In this document: one piece after another, positions 19,173 through 27,617 of the stretch
How positions within the stretch are numbered: the stretch's first letter is position 1
Layout: every line of letters starts with the position of its first letter
NCBI RefSeq assembly: GCF_000024085.1
Contig: NC_013166.1
Location: 248,001 to 312,000 of the forward strand
Reading direction: 5' to 3'
Length of the DNA stretch: 64,000 bases
Source: Kangiella koreensis DSM 16069
GTDB taxonomy: Bacteria > Pseudomonadota > Gammaproteobacteria > Enterobacterales > Kangiellaceae
Made by a program: the position numbers and the translations under genes
The notes under the pieces: generated by a model
What the model was told of the DNA's origin: nothing
Seen by the model: the letters and a program-made list of their open reading frames with translations, nothing else
Databases searched by the model: none

Positions 19173-20522
19173 TTACTCTTTTTCAGCGAACATATGCTGT
19201 TCCAAATAGTGGATATTAGTGCCACCTTTTTGGAAGTTAGCATCAGCAAGAATTCGCTTCTGTAATGGAATATTAGTTTTAATTCCATCAATCACGATTT
19301 CTTCCAGCGCCATCTGCATACGTGCAATAGCAACTTCACGAGTTTCGCCGTGCGTGATCAGTTTACCGATCATCGAATCGTAATAGGGCGGAACCTTGTA
19401 GGTTGCATAAATGTGCGAATCAATACGAATACCGGGACCGCCTGGAGCGTGGTAACGCTGAATAACGCCTGGAGAGGGAATGAAAGTATCCGGATCTTCG
19501 GCGTTAATTCGACACTCAATCGAATGGCCGTTCAATTTAATATCTTCTTGCTTGAACGATAATGGCTGGTTGCTAGCGATACGCAATTGCTCTTTGATGA
19601 TATCAACGCCGGTGATCAGTTCGGTCACTGGATGCTCAACCTGAACACGAGTGTTCATTTCGATAAAGAAGAACTCGCCTTTTTCATACAAGAACTCAAA
19701 TGTACCTGCGCCACGATAGCCAATTTCTTTACAGGCCTGCACACAGCGTTCGCCAATATGTCGACGCATTTGCTCAGAAATACCTGGGGCAGGAGCTTCT
19801 TCAACCACTTTCTGATGGCGACGCTGCATCGAGCAATCGCGCTCACCTAGATAAATCGCGTTGCCGTGGCTGTCTGCTAATACTTGAATCTCAATATGAC
19901 GTGGGTTTTCAAGGAATTTTTCCATGTAAACCATGTCATTATTAAATGCAGAACCGGCTTCAGCTTTAGTTAACTCAATCGCTTTTATTAATTCGCTTTC
20001 CTGGCGCACAACACGCATACCGCGACCACCACCACCACCGGCAGCTTTGATAATCACTGGATAGCCAATACGTTTGGCCATGGCAATATTTTCTTTCTCG
20101 TTGTTGCCCAGTGGACCATCAGAGCCAGGTACACAAGGCACGCCAGCTTTTTTCATCGAAGCAATTGCAGAGACTTTATCGCCCATCAGTCGGATGGTAT
20201 CTGCCTTAGGGCCGATGAAAGTGAAACCACTTTGTTCAACTTGTTCGGCGAAGTCGGCGTTTTCGGCAAGGAAACCGTAACCTGGGTGAATACCAACAGC
20301 ATCGGTAATTTCAGCCGCCGAAATAATCGCTGGGATATTTAGGTAGCTCAATTGCGCTGAAGCGGGACCGATACACACTGACTCATCGGCCAGTCTAACG
20401 TGCATCAAGTCTTCGTCAGCGGTTGAGTGCACGGCGACGGTCTTGATTCCCAACTCGCGGCAGGCGCGTAAAATGCGCAGGGCAATTTCACCGCGATTGG
20501 CTATGACCACTTTTTCTAACAT
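19173..20522 (-). CDS. accC: Acetyl-CoA carboxylase, biotin carboxylase subunit
   Basis: ATP-dependent carboxylation of biotin on AccB, the first half of malonyl-CoA formation for fatty acid synthesis. 449 residues: [20 protein letters not shown], the ATP-grasp glycine loop [31 protein letters not shown], and [14 protein letters not shown] with the catalytic residues. Co-transcribed with accB, 45 bases upstream. Confidence 0.98.
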   Translation of the reverse strand: MLEKVVIANRGEIALRILRACRELGIKTVAVHSTADEDLMHVRLADESVCIGPASAQLSYLNIPAIISAAEITDAVGIHPGYGFLAENADFAEQVEQSGFTFIGPKADTIRLMGDKVSAIASMKKAGVPCVPGSDGPLGNNEKENIAMAKRIGYPVIIKAAGGGGGRGMRVVRQESELIKAIELTKAEAGSAFNNDMVYMEKFLENPRHIEIQVLADSHGNAIYLGERDCSMQRRHQKVVEEAPAPGISEQMRRHIGERCVQACKEIGYRGAGTFEFLYEKGEFFFIEMNTRVQVEHPVTELITGVDIIKEQLRIASNQPLSFKQEDIKLNGHSIECRINAEDPDTFIPSPGVIQRYHAPGGPGIRIDSHIYATYKVPPYYDSMIGKLITHGETREVAIARMQMALEEIVIDGIKTNIPLQKRILADANFQKGGTNIHYLEQHMFAEKE

Positions 20523-20567
20523 ATTCAGTGTCCTATTAATTCATCGGGCTAAATTTAGCCGCAGGAT

Positions 20568-21023
20568 TTACTCAATGATGAACATTGGCTCGTCGTATTC
20601 AACAGGCTCGCCGTTGGATACAAGAATTGCTTTAACCGTACCGGTAACATCCGATTCGATTTGGTTCATCATTTTCATGGCTTCAACAATACACAGAACG
20701 TCGCCTGCTTTAACTTGTTGGCCAACTTGGACAAAATCTTTAGCGCCAGGAGATGGAGCGGCATAGTAGGTACCGACCATTGGTGAACGGATAATATGGC
20801 CACTCATTTCTGGCTCAGCCGCTTCAGCCGGAGCGCTCTCTTGTTGAGGTGCTGGCGAATGTTGCTGAGGTGCTGCTTGCGGGACTGAGTAATGAACTGG
20901 CGCAGGAGCTGTAGAACTGTGACGTGAAATACGTACCGACTCTTCGCCCTCTTGAATCTCAAGTTCGGCAACGCCTGATTCTTCGACCAATTCGATGAGT
21001 TTTTTAATTTTGCGTAAATCCAT
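20568..21023 (-). CDS. accB: Biotin carboxyl carrier protein of acetyl-CoA carboxylase
   Basis: 151 residues: N-terminal [23 protein letters not shown], a Pro/Ala/Gln-rich flexible linker (about 35-75), and a biotinyl domain with the biotinylated lysine in [11 protein letters not shown] near the C-terminus. Carries carboxybiotin between AccC and the carboxyltransferase. Central gene of aroQ-accB-accC. Confidence 0.98.
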   Translation of the reverse strand: MDLRKIKKLIELVEESGVAELEIQEGEESVRISRHSSTAPAPVHYSVPQAAPQQHSPAPQQESAPAEAAEPEMSGHIIRSPMVGTYYAAPSPGAKDFVQVGQQVKAGDVLCIVEAMKMMNQIESDVTGTVKAILVSNGEPVEYDEPMFIIE

Positions 21024-21036
21024 AAATAACTACCTA

Positions 21037-21477
21037 TTAATGTTGTAGGGTTTTAATGGCTGCATCAATGGCGTAGCGGTAGCTGTCCGCCCCAAAACCT
21101 GCCACCACGGCTAGAGCGACATCACTAAAATAGGAGTGACGACGAAAAGCTTCGCGACGATGGGGATTGGATAGATGCACTTCAATAAAAGGAATATCGA
21201 CTGCCAACAAAGCATCACGTAAAGCAACGCTGGTATGAGTGAAAGCAGCAGGGTTGATAACAATTAGCGACACATTGTCGGTTTTTGCATGCTGAATAGC
21301 GTTAATTAGCTCAGCTTCGGAGTTACTTTGCAAGCTTGAAAAGCGTAGGTTGGCAGCTTCAACCTGCTTTTTTGCGGCCATATTGATGCTGTCCAGGGTG
21401 TCGCTGCCATAAACTTCAGGCTCGCGTTGACCGAGAAGATTCAAGTTTGGACCATGTAAAAGCAAAATATGAGCCAT
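21037..21477 (-). CDS. aroQ: Type II 3-dehydroquinate dehydratase
   Basis: Third step of the shikimate pathway. 146 residues from the ATG at 21477, which has GGGTAG upstream; the longer frame would start at a TTG. Motifs are [21 protein letters not shown] with the catalytic Tyr, [17 protein letters not shown], and [18 protein letters not shown] with the active-site His. The aroQ-accB-accC order is conserved in gammaproteobacteria. Confidence 0.97.
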   Translation of the reverse strand: MAHILLLHGPNLNLLGQREPEVYGSDTLDSINMAAKKQVEAANLRFSSLQSNSEAELINAIQHAKTDNVSLIVINPAAFTHTSVALRDALLAVDIPFIEVHLSNPHRREAFRRHSYFSDVALAVVAGFGADSYRYAIDAAIKTLQH

Positions 21478-21763
21478 ATCACTACCCAAGTAAGAGAAAA
21501 GTAACAGTAAAGTTAGCTTATTTTCGGTTATTTTCGCTGAAAAGCCAGTTTATCGACTTGGAGCGGCATTTTAAAGCCGATCCATTGTGACGCAGTAAGC
21601 AAAAAATAAGATGGTGCATTTTACAGTAATTTAGAAGCAAATAACCACATTTAATCTTAATGGTCGGAGTAGTTTTATTGCAGACAAGCCGACTTAAGGG
21701 CGGTGCTATATTTGGCTACTTAAAGATTTTACATTTCATTAAAATCTGCTAGTGTAGTTAAAG

Positions 21764-21780
21764 CGTATAAAAAATATACG
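21764..21780 (+). promoter_or_regulatory. AT-rich inverted repeat upstream of the response-regulator gene
   Basis: CGTATA-AAAAA-TATACG is a perfect palindrome with a 5-base spacer, 98 bases before the response regulator start; TATAAA within it could be a -10. The remaining roughly 400-base gap between aroQ and this gene shows no ORF or RNA that I recognise. Confidence 0.3.
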
Positions 21781-21878
21781 AATTAAAGAGTAGGCATCAG
21801 TCAGTATAGATTCGAGCCGATCATTGCAAGGAGCCACAGAGCGAGCAGAGCTAGTAATGACAAAGGGAGAAAGGAACT

Positions 21879-22589
21879 ATGTCAAAATTACCAAAAGTAT
21901 TACATTTGGCTCAAGAGCTGGAGTTTGACGAACCACATCTTAATGTTTTGAGAGAAGCAGGCTACCAATGCTATATAGGTAGAGATAGGAAGCATCTTCT
22001 CAGTCAACTTGAGGCCGAAGAATTCGATCTGCTGATCATCGAATGGCGGAATGACGACACAACTGACTGGATGTTAGAACAGGTTCGTGAATTCTTGCAA
22101 TGGCATGGACCGATACTTTTTATCGCTGATAAAAACGATGAAGAGGGGCTCCATCAAGCCTGTGCACATCATAGAGATAACTTCCTGACGCGCCCCATAC
22201 AACCCAATACTTTGCTGAGCTGTGCTAATAAATTGGTGCAGAATGCTCGTTATACCATGCATCAGGATTGTTTTGAGTTCGGACCCTATCAGGTTTCATT
22301 GGGACTAAAACAAATCTCATTGGAAGGAAAACCGATCAATCTCACCACTAAAGAGTTCGAGTTGGGTGTCTTATTCTTACGTAATCCTGGGCGACTCTAT
22401 TCAAGAAAATTTCTGTTAAAGAAGGTATGGGGCATTGATTGTGACATCAGTACTCGAACGGTTGATGCTCATATAAGCTCATTACGAAAGAAACTGAACA
22501 TTAAAGGTGATAGCCTTTATCGGATTAAAACGGTTTATCAGCACGGATACCGCTTGGAATTATTGGAAGAAACAGAAGCGGTGGCCTGA
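21879..22589 (+). CDS. Orphan OmpR/PhoB-family response regulator with degenerate receiver
   Basis: 236 residues. The C-terminal half is a clear winged-helix effector domain (FGPYQVSLGLKQISLEGKPINLTTKEFELGVLFLRNPGRLYSRKFLLKKVWG, RTVDAHISSLRKKL, TVYQHGYRLE). The N-terminal half keeps the receiver fold, but the phosphoacceptor strand reads LLIIEW, so E55 replaces Asp. The acidic pair after strand 1 is not in place (VLHLAQELEF), and the conserved Lys is Arg (FLTRPIQP). It therefore probably acts without phosphorylation. No histidine kinase is adjacent, and AAGGGAGAAAGG precedes the ATG. Target genes unknown. Confidence 0.85.
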   Translation: MSKLPKVLHLAQELEFDEPHLNVLREAGYQCYIGRDRKHLLSQLEAEEFDLLIIEWRNDDTTDWMLEQVREFLQWHGPILFIADKNDEEGLHQACAHHRDNFLTRPIQPNTLLSCANKLVQNARYTMHQDCFEFGPYQVSLGLKQISLEGKPINLTTKEFELGVLFLRNPGRLYSRKFLLKKVWGIDCDISTRTVDAHISSLRKKLNIKGDSLYRIKTVYQHGYRLELLEETEAVA

Positions 22590-22625
22590 GTCTTTGCCAT
22601 GGCACATTAACTTATTGGTTCCCCA

Positions 22626-22661
22626 CCCTTTTTGCCTTGAAAAAGGGGACTAGACTTTTTT
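22626..22661 (+). terminator. Terminator after the response regulator
   Basis: CCCTTTTT-GCCTTG-AAAAAGGG hairpin (22626-22647) followed by a short spacer and CTTTTTT. A plausible terminator, although the T-run is about 8 bases from the stem. Confidence 0.5.
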
Positions 22662-22841
22662 GCTTACCTACAACGATTAGCTTCGTACACTTGGTAATTT
22701 CAATGAGATGCCGGTCTGCCTTTTAAGGACTGCTATAACTTAAACTTATTACAGGGATGAAAAAAGATCGTTTTTCTTATTTGAACGAAATTCATACAAT
22801 GCGCGGCTCTAACAGATTGATTGTTTTGGGCAGGGCATATC

Positions 22842-23828
22842 ATGACAAAATTACCTCAAAAGCAACTGGCGATGGCAGGGTTAATCCTGGCAGTCGTTCT
22901 ATGGTCAGCATCGTTTGTAGCTATGAAACTAGCTATTGCCGAGTTTGGGCCGATTATGACGGTATTCCTGCGCATGATTCTGGCCACCGCCGTACTGATC
23001 TTCTTTTTGCCACCTATGGCCAAAAAACAGCAGTATCAAAAAGGCGACTGGTGGTTATTACTGCTATTGGCGCTGTGTGAGCCATGCCTCTACTTCATCT
23101 TTGAAAGCTACGCGTTGACGTACACCACCGCATCAGAAGCTGGAATGGTAACAGCATTACAGCCGCTTATGGTGGCAGTGGGCGCTTACTACCTATTGAA
23201 AGAAAAGCTCAATAGCCGCTTGCTGATTGGTTGTATTATCGCGGTGGTTGGTGTCGTTTGGCTAACATTGGCCGGCACATCCAGCGAACATGCTTCGAAC
23301 CCAATGCTCGGTAACGCACTAGAGTTTGGTGCGATATTAGCCGCCACTGGCTATTGCTTATTGGCTCGGAAACTGGCGCAGCGCTACTCGCCAATATTCT
23401 TAACCTTACTGCAAACTGTAATGGGTAGTATCTTCTTCCTGCCATTAATATTCGTGCAGGGAGCGCCGCTGAATTTTGATGTCTCAGCAGAAGCGGTACT
23501 TGCGATCATGTTCCTCGCCTTCGGCGTCAACATCTTCGCCTTCACTTGCTACAACTTCGCATTTAAAACTATGCCAGCGAGCCAGGTTGGCAGCTTAATG
23601 AACCTGTTGCCTTTAGGTACCTTGTTCTTCGGTTGGGCCTTGTTGGGCGAAACCTTAAGCGGCATGCAATACCTGGCAGCAGGTCTGGTTCTGTTCGGCG
23701 TCATCTGGTCACAGACCAAGCCGCGTCCGAAAACAGTCTTCATCGAACAGGATATGGTTACCCGCTCATTGCGCCATAAAGCAAAGCAGAAAATCCGTAA
23801 AAGTTTTGGCTTAGTAGAAACCCCTTAG
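22842..23828 (+). CDS. EamA-family (DMT) transporter
   Basis: About 328 residues with ten predicted membrane helices in two EamA repeats (AGLILAVVLWSASFVAMKLAIAEFGP; SEAGMVTALQPLMVAVGAYYLLKEKL; SQVGSLMNLLPLGTLFFGWALLGETLSG). The family exports amino acids or other metabolites; substrate not predictable. The basic C-terminal tail (about 40 residues) is cytoplasmic. The start at 22842 is chosen for the AGGG upstream; an in-frame start at 22821 is possible. Monocistronic. Confidence 0.88.
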   Translation: MTKLPQKQLAMAGLILAVVLWSASFVAMKLAIAEFGPIMTVFLRMILATAVLIFFLPPMAKKQQYQKGDWWLLLLLALCEPCLYFIFESYALTYTTASEAGMVTALQPLMVAVGAYYLLKEKLNSRLLIGCIIAVVGVVWLTLAGTSSEHASNPMLGNALEFGAILAATGYCLLARKLAQRYSPIFLTLLQTVMGSIFFLPLIFVQGAPLNFDVSAEAVLAIMFLAFGVNIFAFTCYNFAFKTMPASQVGSLMNLLPLGTLFFGWALLGETLSGMQYLAAGLVLFGVIWSQTKPRPKTVFIEQDMVTRSLRHKAKQKIRKSFGLVETP

Positions 23829-23849
23829 TGTGTGTTAAGCCAAAGGAGA

Positions 23850-23875
23850 AAGCCGGCGCAAGCCGGCTTTTTTTA
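23850..23875 (+). terminator. Rho-independent terminator
   Basis: AAGCCGGC-GCAA-GCCGGCTT followed by a run of seven T, directly after the EamA gene. Confidence 0.92.
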
Positions 23876-23911
23876 TGTAGAAATAAAGTTGAGATGTATA
23901 AATATTGTGTG

Positions 23912-24220
23912 CTACTCAGGTTTGTTATGAATAACTTTCTTATGATAGCGGTCTAGTTCGGCTATTACTTCTTTGTACTTTATTTGAGCGTTTGCATAAG
24001 CCTCTCTGCATGCTTGCGAGAAACTATCGTTTGTGCCCCAGTTGTTGGCCGACTTTGATTGCTGCATCATTTCATTAAGGTAGGACTGTTTTAAGTCTAA
24101 AAGTATTTTAAGTTTATGCAGTACATTTGAACGACTAGCTGTGTCAACAGCCCTTTTAGAGTACAAGGCAGAAATACCAGCAACAATAACGGCAAGCAGA
24201 GAGATGATTTCGGTAATCAA
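23912..24220 (-). CDS. Small single-span membrane protein, unknown
   Basis: 102 residues: an N-terminal membrane helix (MITEIISLLAVIVAGISALY) followed by a charged helical, possibly coiled-coil region ending EVIAELDRYHKKVIHNKPE. No family recognised. A clean ORF with plausible amino acid composition, lying between a terminator and a repeat region. An accessory gene is likely. Confidence 0.55.
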   Translation of the reverse strand: MITEIISLLAVIVAGISALYSKRAVDTASRSNVLHKLKILLDLKQSYLNEMMQQSKSANNWGTNDSFSQACREAYANAQIKYKEVIAELDRYHKKVIHNKPE

Positions 24221-24370
24221 AGTGGGAACTCCGTTGAGTGTGTTTGGTAAAGTATATATAAAAAAATTCTATAGAACATGAGGAGAGATGAAGGTGAGGA
24301 TATTTGTTGCCGGTCGGCTTGCTCCAATAATCCCCTTATATTGAGCTAAGACACGGACAAAATATAGCAA

Positions 24371-24625
24371 TCAAAATCGTGGAAGATTTTGATAAGAATT
24401 TTCAGCACAGGGATGTGATGTAAATTCTGGTGCGTTAAGTATTTTGGGAGTGGCGCAGGAAGTCACGCGAAGCGTGGCCTCAATATCGGGGTGGCCTTCT
24501 CTTTGATTACTTTCTCTTGGCCACTCAAGAGAAAGTAATTCGCTGAGTAGCGAAACAACAAATGAAGGAAAGATGAAAGTCACTGGATACCGTGGTTAAA
24601 CCACGGTATGACAAGTAATAAAAAA
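24371..24625. repeat. Intergenic hairpin repeat region
   Basis: The 409-base gap before dsbD holds two perfect hairpins. ATTACTTTCTCTTG (24506-24519) pairs with its complement (24526-24539) around a 6-base loop, and ATACCGTGG (24587-24595) pairs with CCACGGTAT (24601-24609). Sequences of this style (a CTTTCTCTTGG palindrome and GGATACCG...CGGTATGAC) recur between genes in many proteobacteria, from memory. The second hairpin could end dsbD transcripts, but no clear T-run follows. A 70-codon minus-strand ORF over this region looks spurious. Confidence 0.6.
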
Positions 24626-24629
24626 GAAA

Positions 24630-26537
24630 CTACAACCCAAACGCCGCTTCTATTCTTCTGACAAAAACATCTGCTTTTTCAAAGCCATTGGCTCTGTATT
24701 GCGATAGCTCATTTCCTTGCAGGTCGAAGAATATAATGCTGGGCAGGCCGAGTATTTTAAAAGCGTTCATGAGTTCTACATCCAGTTTATCATTGGCGGT
24801 GACGTCGGCTTGCAGCAGGACTGTGTTAGCGAGGGCTTGATGCACGGCTGGATCAGTGAATACAAGCTCTTCGAATTCGTAGCAGGCAGCGCACCATTCG
24901 GCAAAAAAATCGACCATGACGGTTTGACCTTGAGCGTTGGCCTGGGCGACTCGTTGCTCTAATTGGTCAAGAGTTTTGATACGGTCAAATTGCAGATGGG
25001 GTTTTGAGGGATTGGTGAGGGTGCTTTTTGATTGTGCTTGTGCCGGGCCTTCTGCCATCTGTGAGTATTCGGTGGTCATCATGGAGTAGGATTGGCCAAG
25101 CGGTTGTAGCAGGTTGCGGTTACCTTGTGCCCCACCAATCACTAATAGTGCTCCGTAGATCATTAAGACTAGACCGAGTCCGGCAAAAAGATTTCTCCAG
25201 CCAAGATTAGGAAGCTGGTTCTTGAACAGGTAATAACCTGGAATAAGCGCCAGTAATGCCCAGCCATACATATAAATGCTGTTTGGAAGTAGGTGTTTTA
25301 CCAGGTACAAAGCAACGGCCAACATGGCGACACCAAACACTGCTTTTATGGCGTTCATCCAGTTGCCAGCTTTTGGCAGGAAGCGCCCTTCGGTGACGGC
25401 AATCAGAATCAAGGGAATCCCCATGCCGACGCCGAGTCCATAGAGTGAAGCTGCGCCTAGAACCACATCGCCCGATTGTGCGATGTAAATTAATATGGCG
25501 ATCAGCGGCACAGTAACGCAGGGTGAAACGATCAGCGCTGAGATTGCACCCATGATGGCGCTACCAATATAGCTGCCTGATTTTTGACTATTGCTTTTGG
25601 CAGCAAGCTTTGCCTGTAATCCTGCTGGAAGTTGCAATTCGTAAAAACCAAACATGGATAGCGATAAAAGGACAAAGACAATCGCTGCGCCAATGACAAA
25701 GACGGGATTTTGCAGGTAACCGGATAAGGACTGTCCCGCCAGAGCAACCAGTACACCTAGAATGGCATAAACAATGGCCATCGCCTGCGTGTAGCTCAAT
25801 GCAAGTCCAAAGGCTTTGCGGGTGGTAATATTTTTGCCCTGCCCAGCAATAATGCCCGAAATGATAGGAATCATCGGGAAGACACAGGGGGTAAAGGTAA
25901 GGCCTAAACCAATCAGAATAAATTTAAAGAAATTCCAGAAAGCGTTCTTTTGTTCAAGGTCTTCAATTAAGCTTTGCTGTTCGCTGACAAAAGCTTTCTT
26001 GCCATTCTCAGCAGTGGGCTCGCCATCAGCTGCGACCGTACCAGTATTTGCCAGCGCAAGGGTGGAGGCTGGAACCTCAAGGACGACTTCGCGAGTGGTC
26101 GGTGGGTAACAAAGGCGATCTTCGGCGCAGCCTTGAAAGTCGATACTGAGTGCCATCGGATTGGTTGCATTCGAATAAGGCACGGCAATTTCAATAAAGT
26201 TATAGTAAACCTCGGTCTGGCCTAAATATGGGTCATCTTTTTCCAGGCCTTCTGGAATCAACGGTTCGCCAAGAGTTGCATCGTCGCTTTGGAAACCAAA
26301 CCGCTCACGGTACATGTAGTAGCCTTCGGCAATTTCAAACTTCACCAGAACCGTGTTGTCGAGAATTTCTGCCTGCAGTACGAAAGCATCGTCAACGCGC
26401 AGTAACTCTTCTTCTTCGCCCAGCAAGCTATTGAGATCAATTTGGGCAGCCTGAGTTGAAGGCGCAAACCCCAGCCCTAAAAAGCTAACTAATAGTAAGA
26501 GAAAAGATTGGATTAAATTGTTCATGCCGATTTTCAT
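24630..26537 (-). CDS. dsbD: Thiol:disulfide interchange protein DsbD
   Basis: Carries electrons from cytoplasmic thioredoxin to periplasmic thiol proteins. 635 residues: signal peptide (FLGLGFAPSTQA); N-terminal immunoglobulin-like domain with the Cys pair in FQGCAEDRLCYPP; an eight-helix membrane domain with the redox cysteines in TFTPCVFPMIP and IVSPCVTVPL; and a C-terminal thioredoxin domain with the active site EWCAACYEFE. The longer start is listed; MNNLIQS at 26525 is equally possible. It lies downstream of the apbE cassette and could supply reductant to the TlpA-like protein encoded there. Confidence 0.97.
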   Translation of the reverse strand: MKIGMNNLIQSFLLLLVSFLGLGFAPSTQAAQIDLNSLLGEEEELLRVDDAFVLQAEILDNTVLVKFEIAEGYYMYRERFGFQSDDATLGEPLIPEGLEKDDPYLGQTEVYYNFIEIAVPYSNATNPMALSIDFQGCAEDRLCYPPTTREVVLEVPASTLALANTGTVAADGEPTAENGKKAFVSEQQSLIEDLEQKNAFWNFFKFILIGLGLTFTPCVFPMIPIISGIIAGQGKNITTRKAFGLALSYTQAMAIVYAILGVLVALAGQSLSGYLQNPVFVIGAAIVFVLLSLSMFGFYELQLPAGLQAKLAAKSNSQKSGSYIGSAIMGAISALIVSPCVTVPLIAILIYIAQSGDVVLGAASLYGLGVGMGIPLILIAVTEGRFLPKAGNWMNAIKAVFGVAMLAVALYLVKHLLPNSIYMYGWALLALIPGYYLFKNQLPNLGWRNLFAGLGLVLMIYGALLVIGGAQGNRNLLQPLGQSYSMMTTEYSQMAEGPAQAQSKSTLTNPSKPHLQFDRIKTLDQLEQRVAQANAQGQTVMVDFFAEWCAACYEFEELVFTDPAVHQALANTVLLQADVTANDKLDVELMNAFKILGLPSIIFFDLQGNELSQYRANGFEKADVFVRRIEAAFGL

Positions 26538-26567
26538 GTCAAGAATGACCTATTGATGATGGTTAAC

Positions 26568-26622
26568 TACAGTTCAATCACTGAGATAAGACGTTATTTT
26601 ACGCAATGCCAGGTGAACTGTA
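26568..26622 (-). promoter_or_regulatory. Long-range inverted repeat between apbE and dsbD
   Basis: TACAGTTCA (26568-26576) and TGAACTGTA (26614-26622) are perfect 9-base complementary arms separated by 37 bases, upstream of dsbD. They could be two half-operators, or a leader hairpin in the dsbD transcript. No T-run. Confidence 0.3.
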
Positions 26623-26697
26623 TGTAAATTCATGAAAGCCAATGTCAGCTTTCTGTAAATAATCTGCTAAATGCTCTTAAATTTATGTTTTATGCGC

Positions 26698-27603
26698 TTA
26701 TCGGCGCTGTATCCAATGCTCAACTTCCTGCGTAGCCAGAAACTCTTCAGCTCCTGGTCCTTGCAGCATAGCCAGGGTCGAAAGCATGCCTGCCTGGGTG
26801 CAGTTATTGGCCAGAACGGTTACTGATGCCGGTGCATCGGCAACTGGCCAGCCAGTTTTCGGGTTAAGCACATGACTTAACACTCTTCCTTTATGCTGCA
26901 AGAAACGTTTGCTGTCACCACTGGTTGCAACTCCTCCATGCTTTAAGGCTACCTGCGGAGGTACGCTATTCTGTCCCAAGGCCAGTGGCTCAATGCCAAT
27001 GAGCCAATGCTGACGACTGGCAGGTGGTGCGGTCGCGACTATGTCACCGCCAAAATTGATCAATATCGGCAGTTCGGTAATTTGACGAGCCAGCTGTGCT
27101 GCCGAGTCGACTGCATATTCTTTGCCAATGCCACCAAAATCGAGTGCCATGCCCGCTGGCATTTGCAGCATCGGATTTGACCAGGACACCTTTTCCCAAC
27201 CAATTTTCGGCAACAGCCTATCAATATCCTTCTGGTCAGGGATGTTGGAACTGCCGTCGAATTTCCAGATCTTGCCGAGCAAACCGGAGGTAATATCAAA
27301 CATGCCATCACTGACCTCAAAACACAGATCGGCAAAATCCAGCAGGCGCGCTGTTTCAGCGTCGACCTCAACGGGCTCTCCGTCCGCGTTGTTGATTCGG
27401 TAAATGATATTGTCCGCACGGTAACGACTGAAGGTGCTTTCAATGCGCCAGGCTTCGTCGGCAATAGCCTTGGTCACTTTTTCGGCCAGCTCCTGATCCG
27501 AAGTTTCGATAATGACTTCGCATGGCCCCGCCATGGCCGTAAAGTGGCCAGTGACGAAACCTTGCGAGTCTTTATAGGCAATCGAGTGCAATGCCTCATT
27601 CAT
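26698..27603 (-). CDS. apbE: ApbE-family FAD:protein FMN transferase
   Basis: ApbE enzymes transfer FMN from FAD to Thr/Ser of exported redox proteins. 301 residues with FSRYRADNIIYRIN, SDGMFDITSGLLGKIWKF, ALDFGGIGKEYAVD, INFGGDIVA, TSGDSKRFL and SHVLNPKTGWPV, in family order. Two oddities: there is no signal peptide or lipobox, although most ApbE proteins are periplasmic, and the metal-binding Asp of the usual ADAxxT motif is Gly272 (QAGMLST), with T276 kept. Last gene of the tlpA/DUF4266/DUF3570/apbE unit, 14 bases after the DUF3570 gene, which encodes a candidate substrate. Confidence 0.9.
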   Translation of the reverse strand: MNEALHSIAYKDSQGFVTGHFTAMAGPCEVIIETSDQELAEKVTKAIADEAWRIESTFSRYRADNIIYRINNADGEPVEVDAETARLLDFADLCFEVSDGMFDITSGLLGKIWKFDGSSNIPDQKDIDRLLPKIGWEKVSWSNPMLQMPAGMALDFGGIGKEYAVDSAAQLARQITELPILINFGGDIVATAPPASRQHWLIGIEPLALGQNSVPPQVALKHGGVATSGDSKRFLQHKGRVLSHVLNPKTGWPVADAPASVTVLANNCTQAGMLSTLAMLQGPGAEEFLATQEVEHWIQRR

Positions 27604-27617
27604 GAGTGAAACTGTCG

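Noticed and set aside
24371..24583. 70-codon minus-strand ORF (FPSFVVSLLSELLSLEWPRE)
   Set aside because: Translation of the intergenic hairpin repeat; such frames are common false genes.
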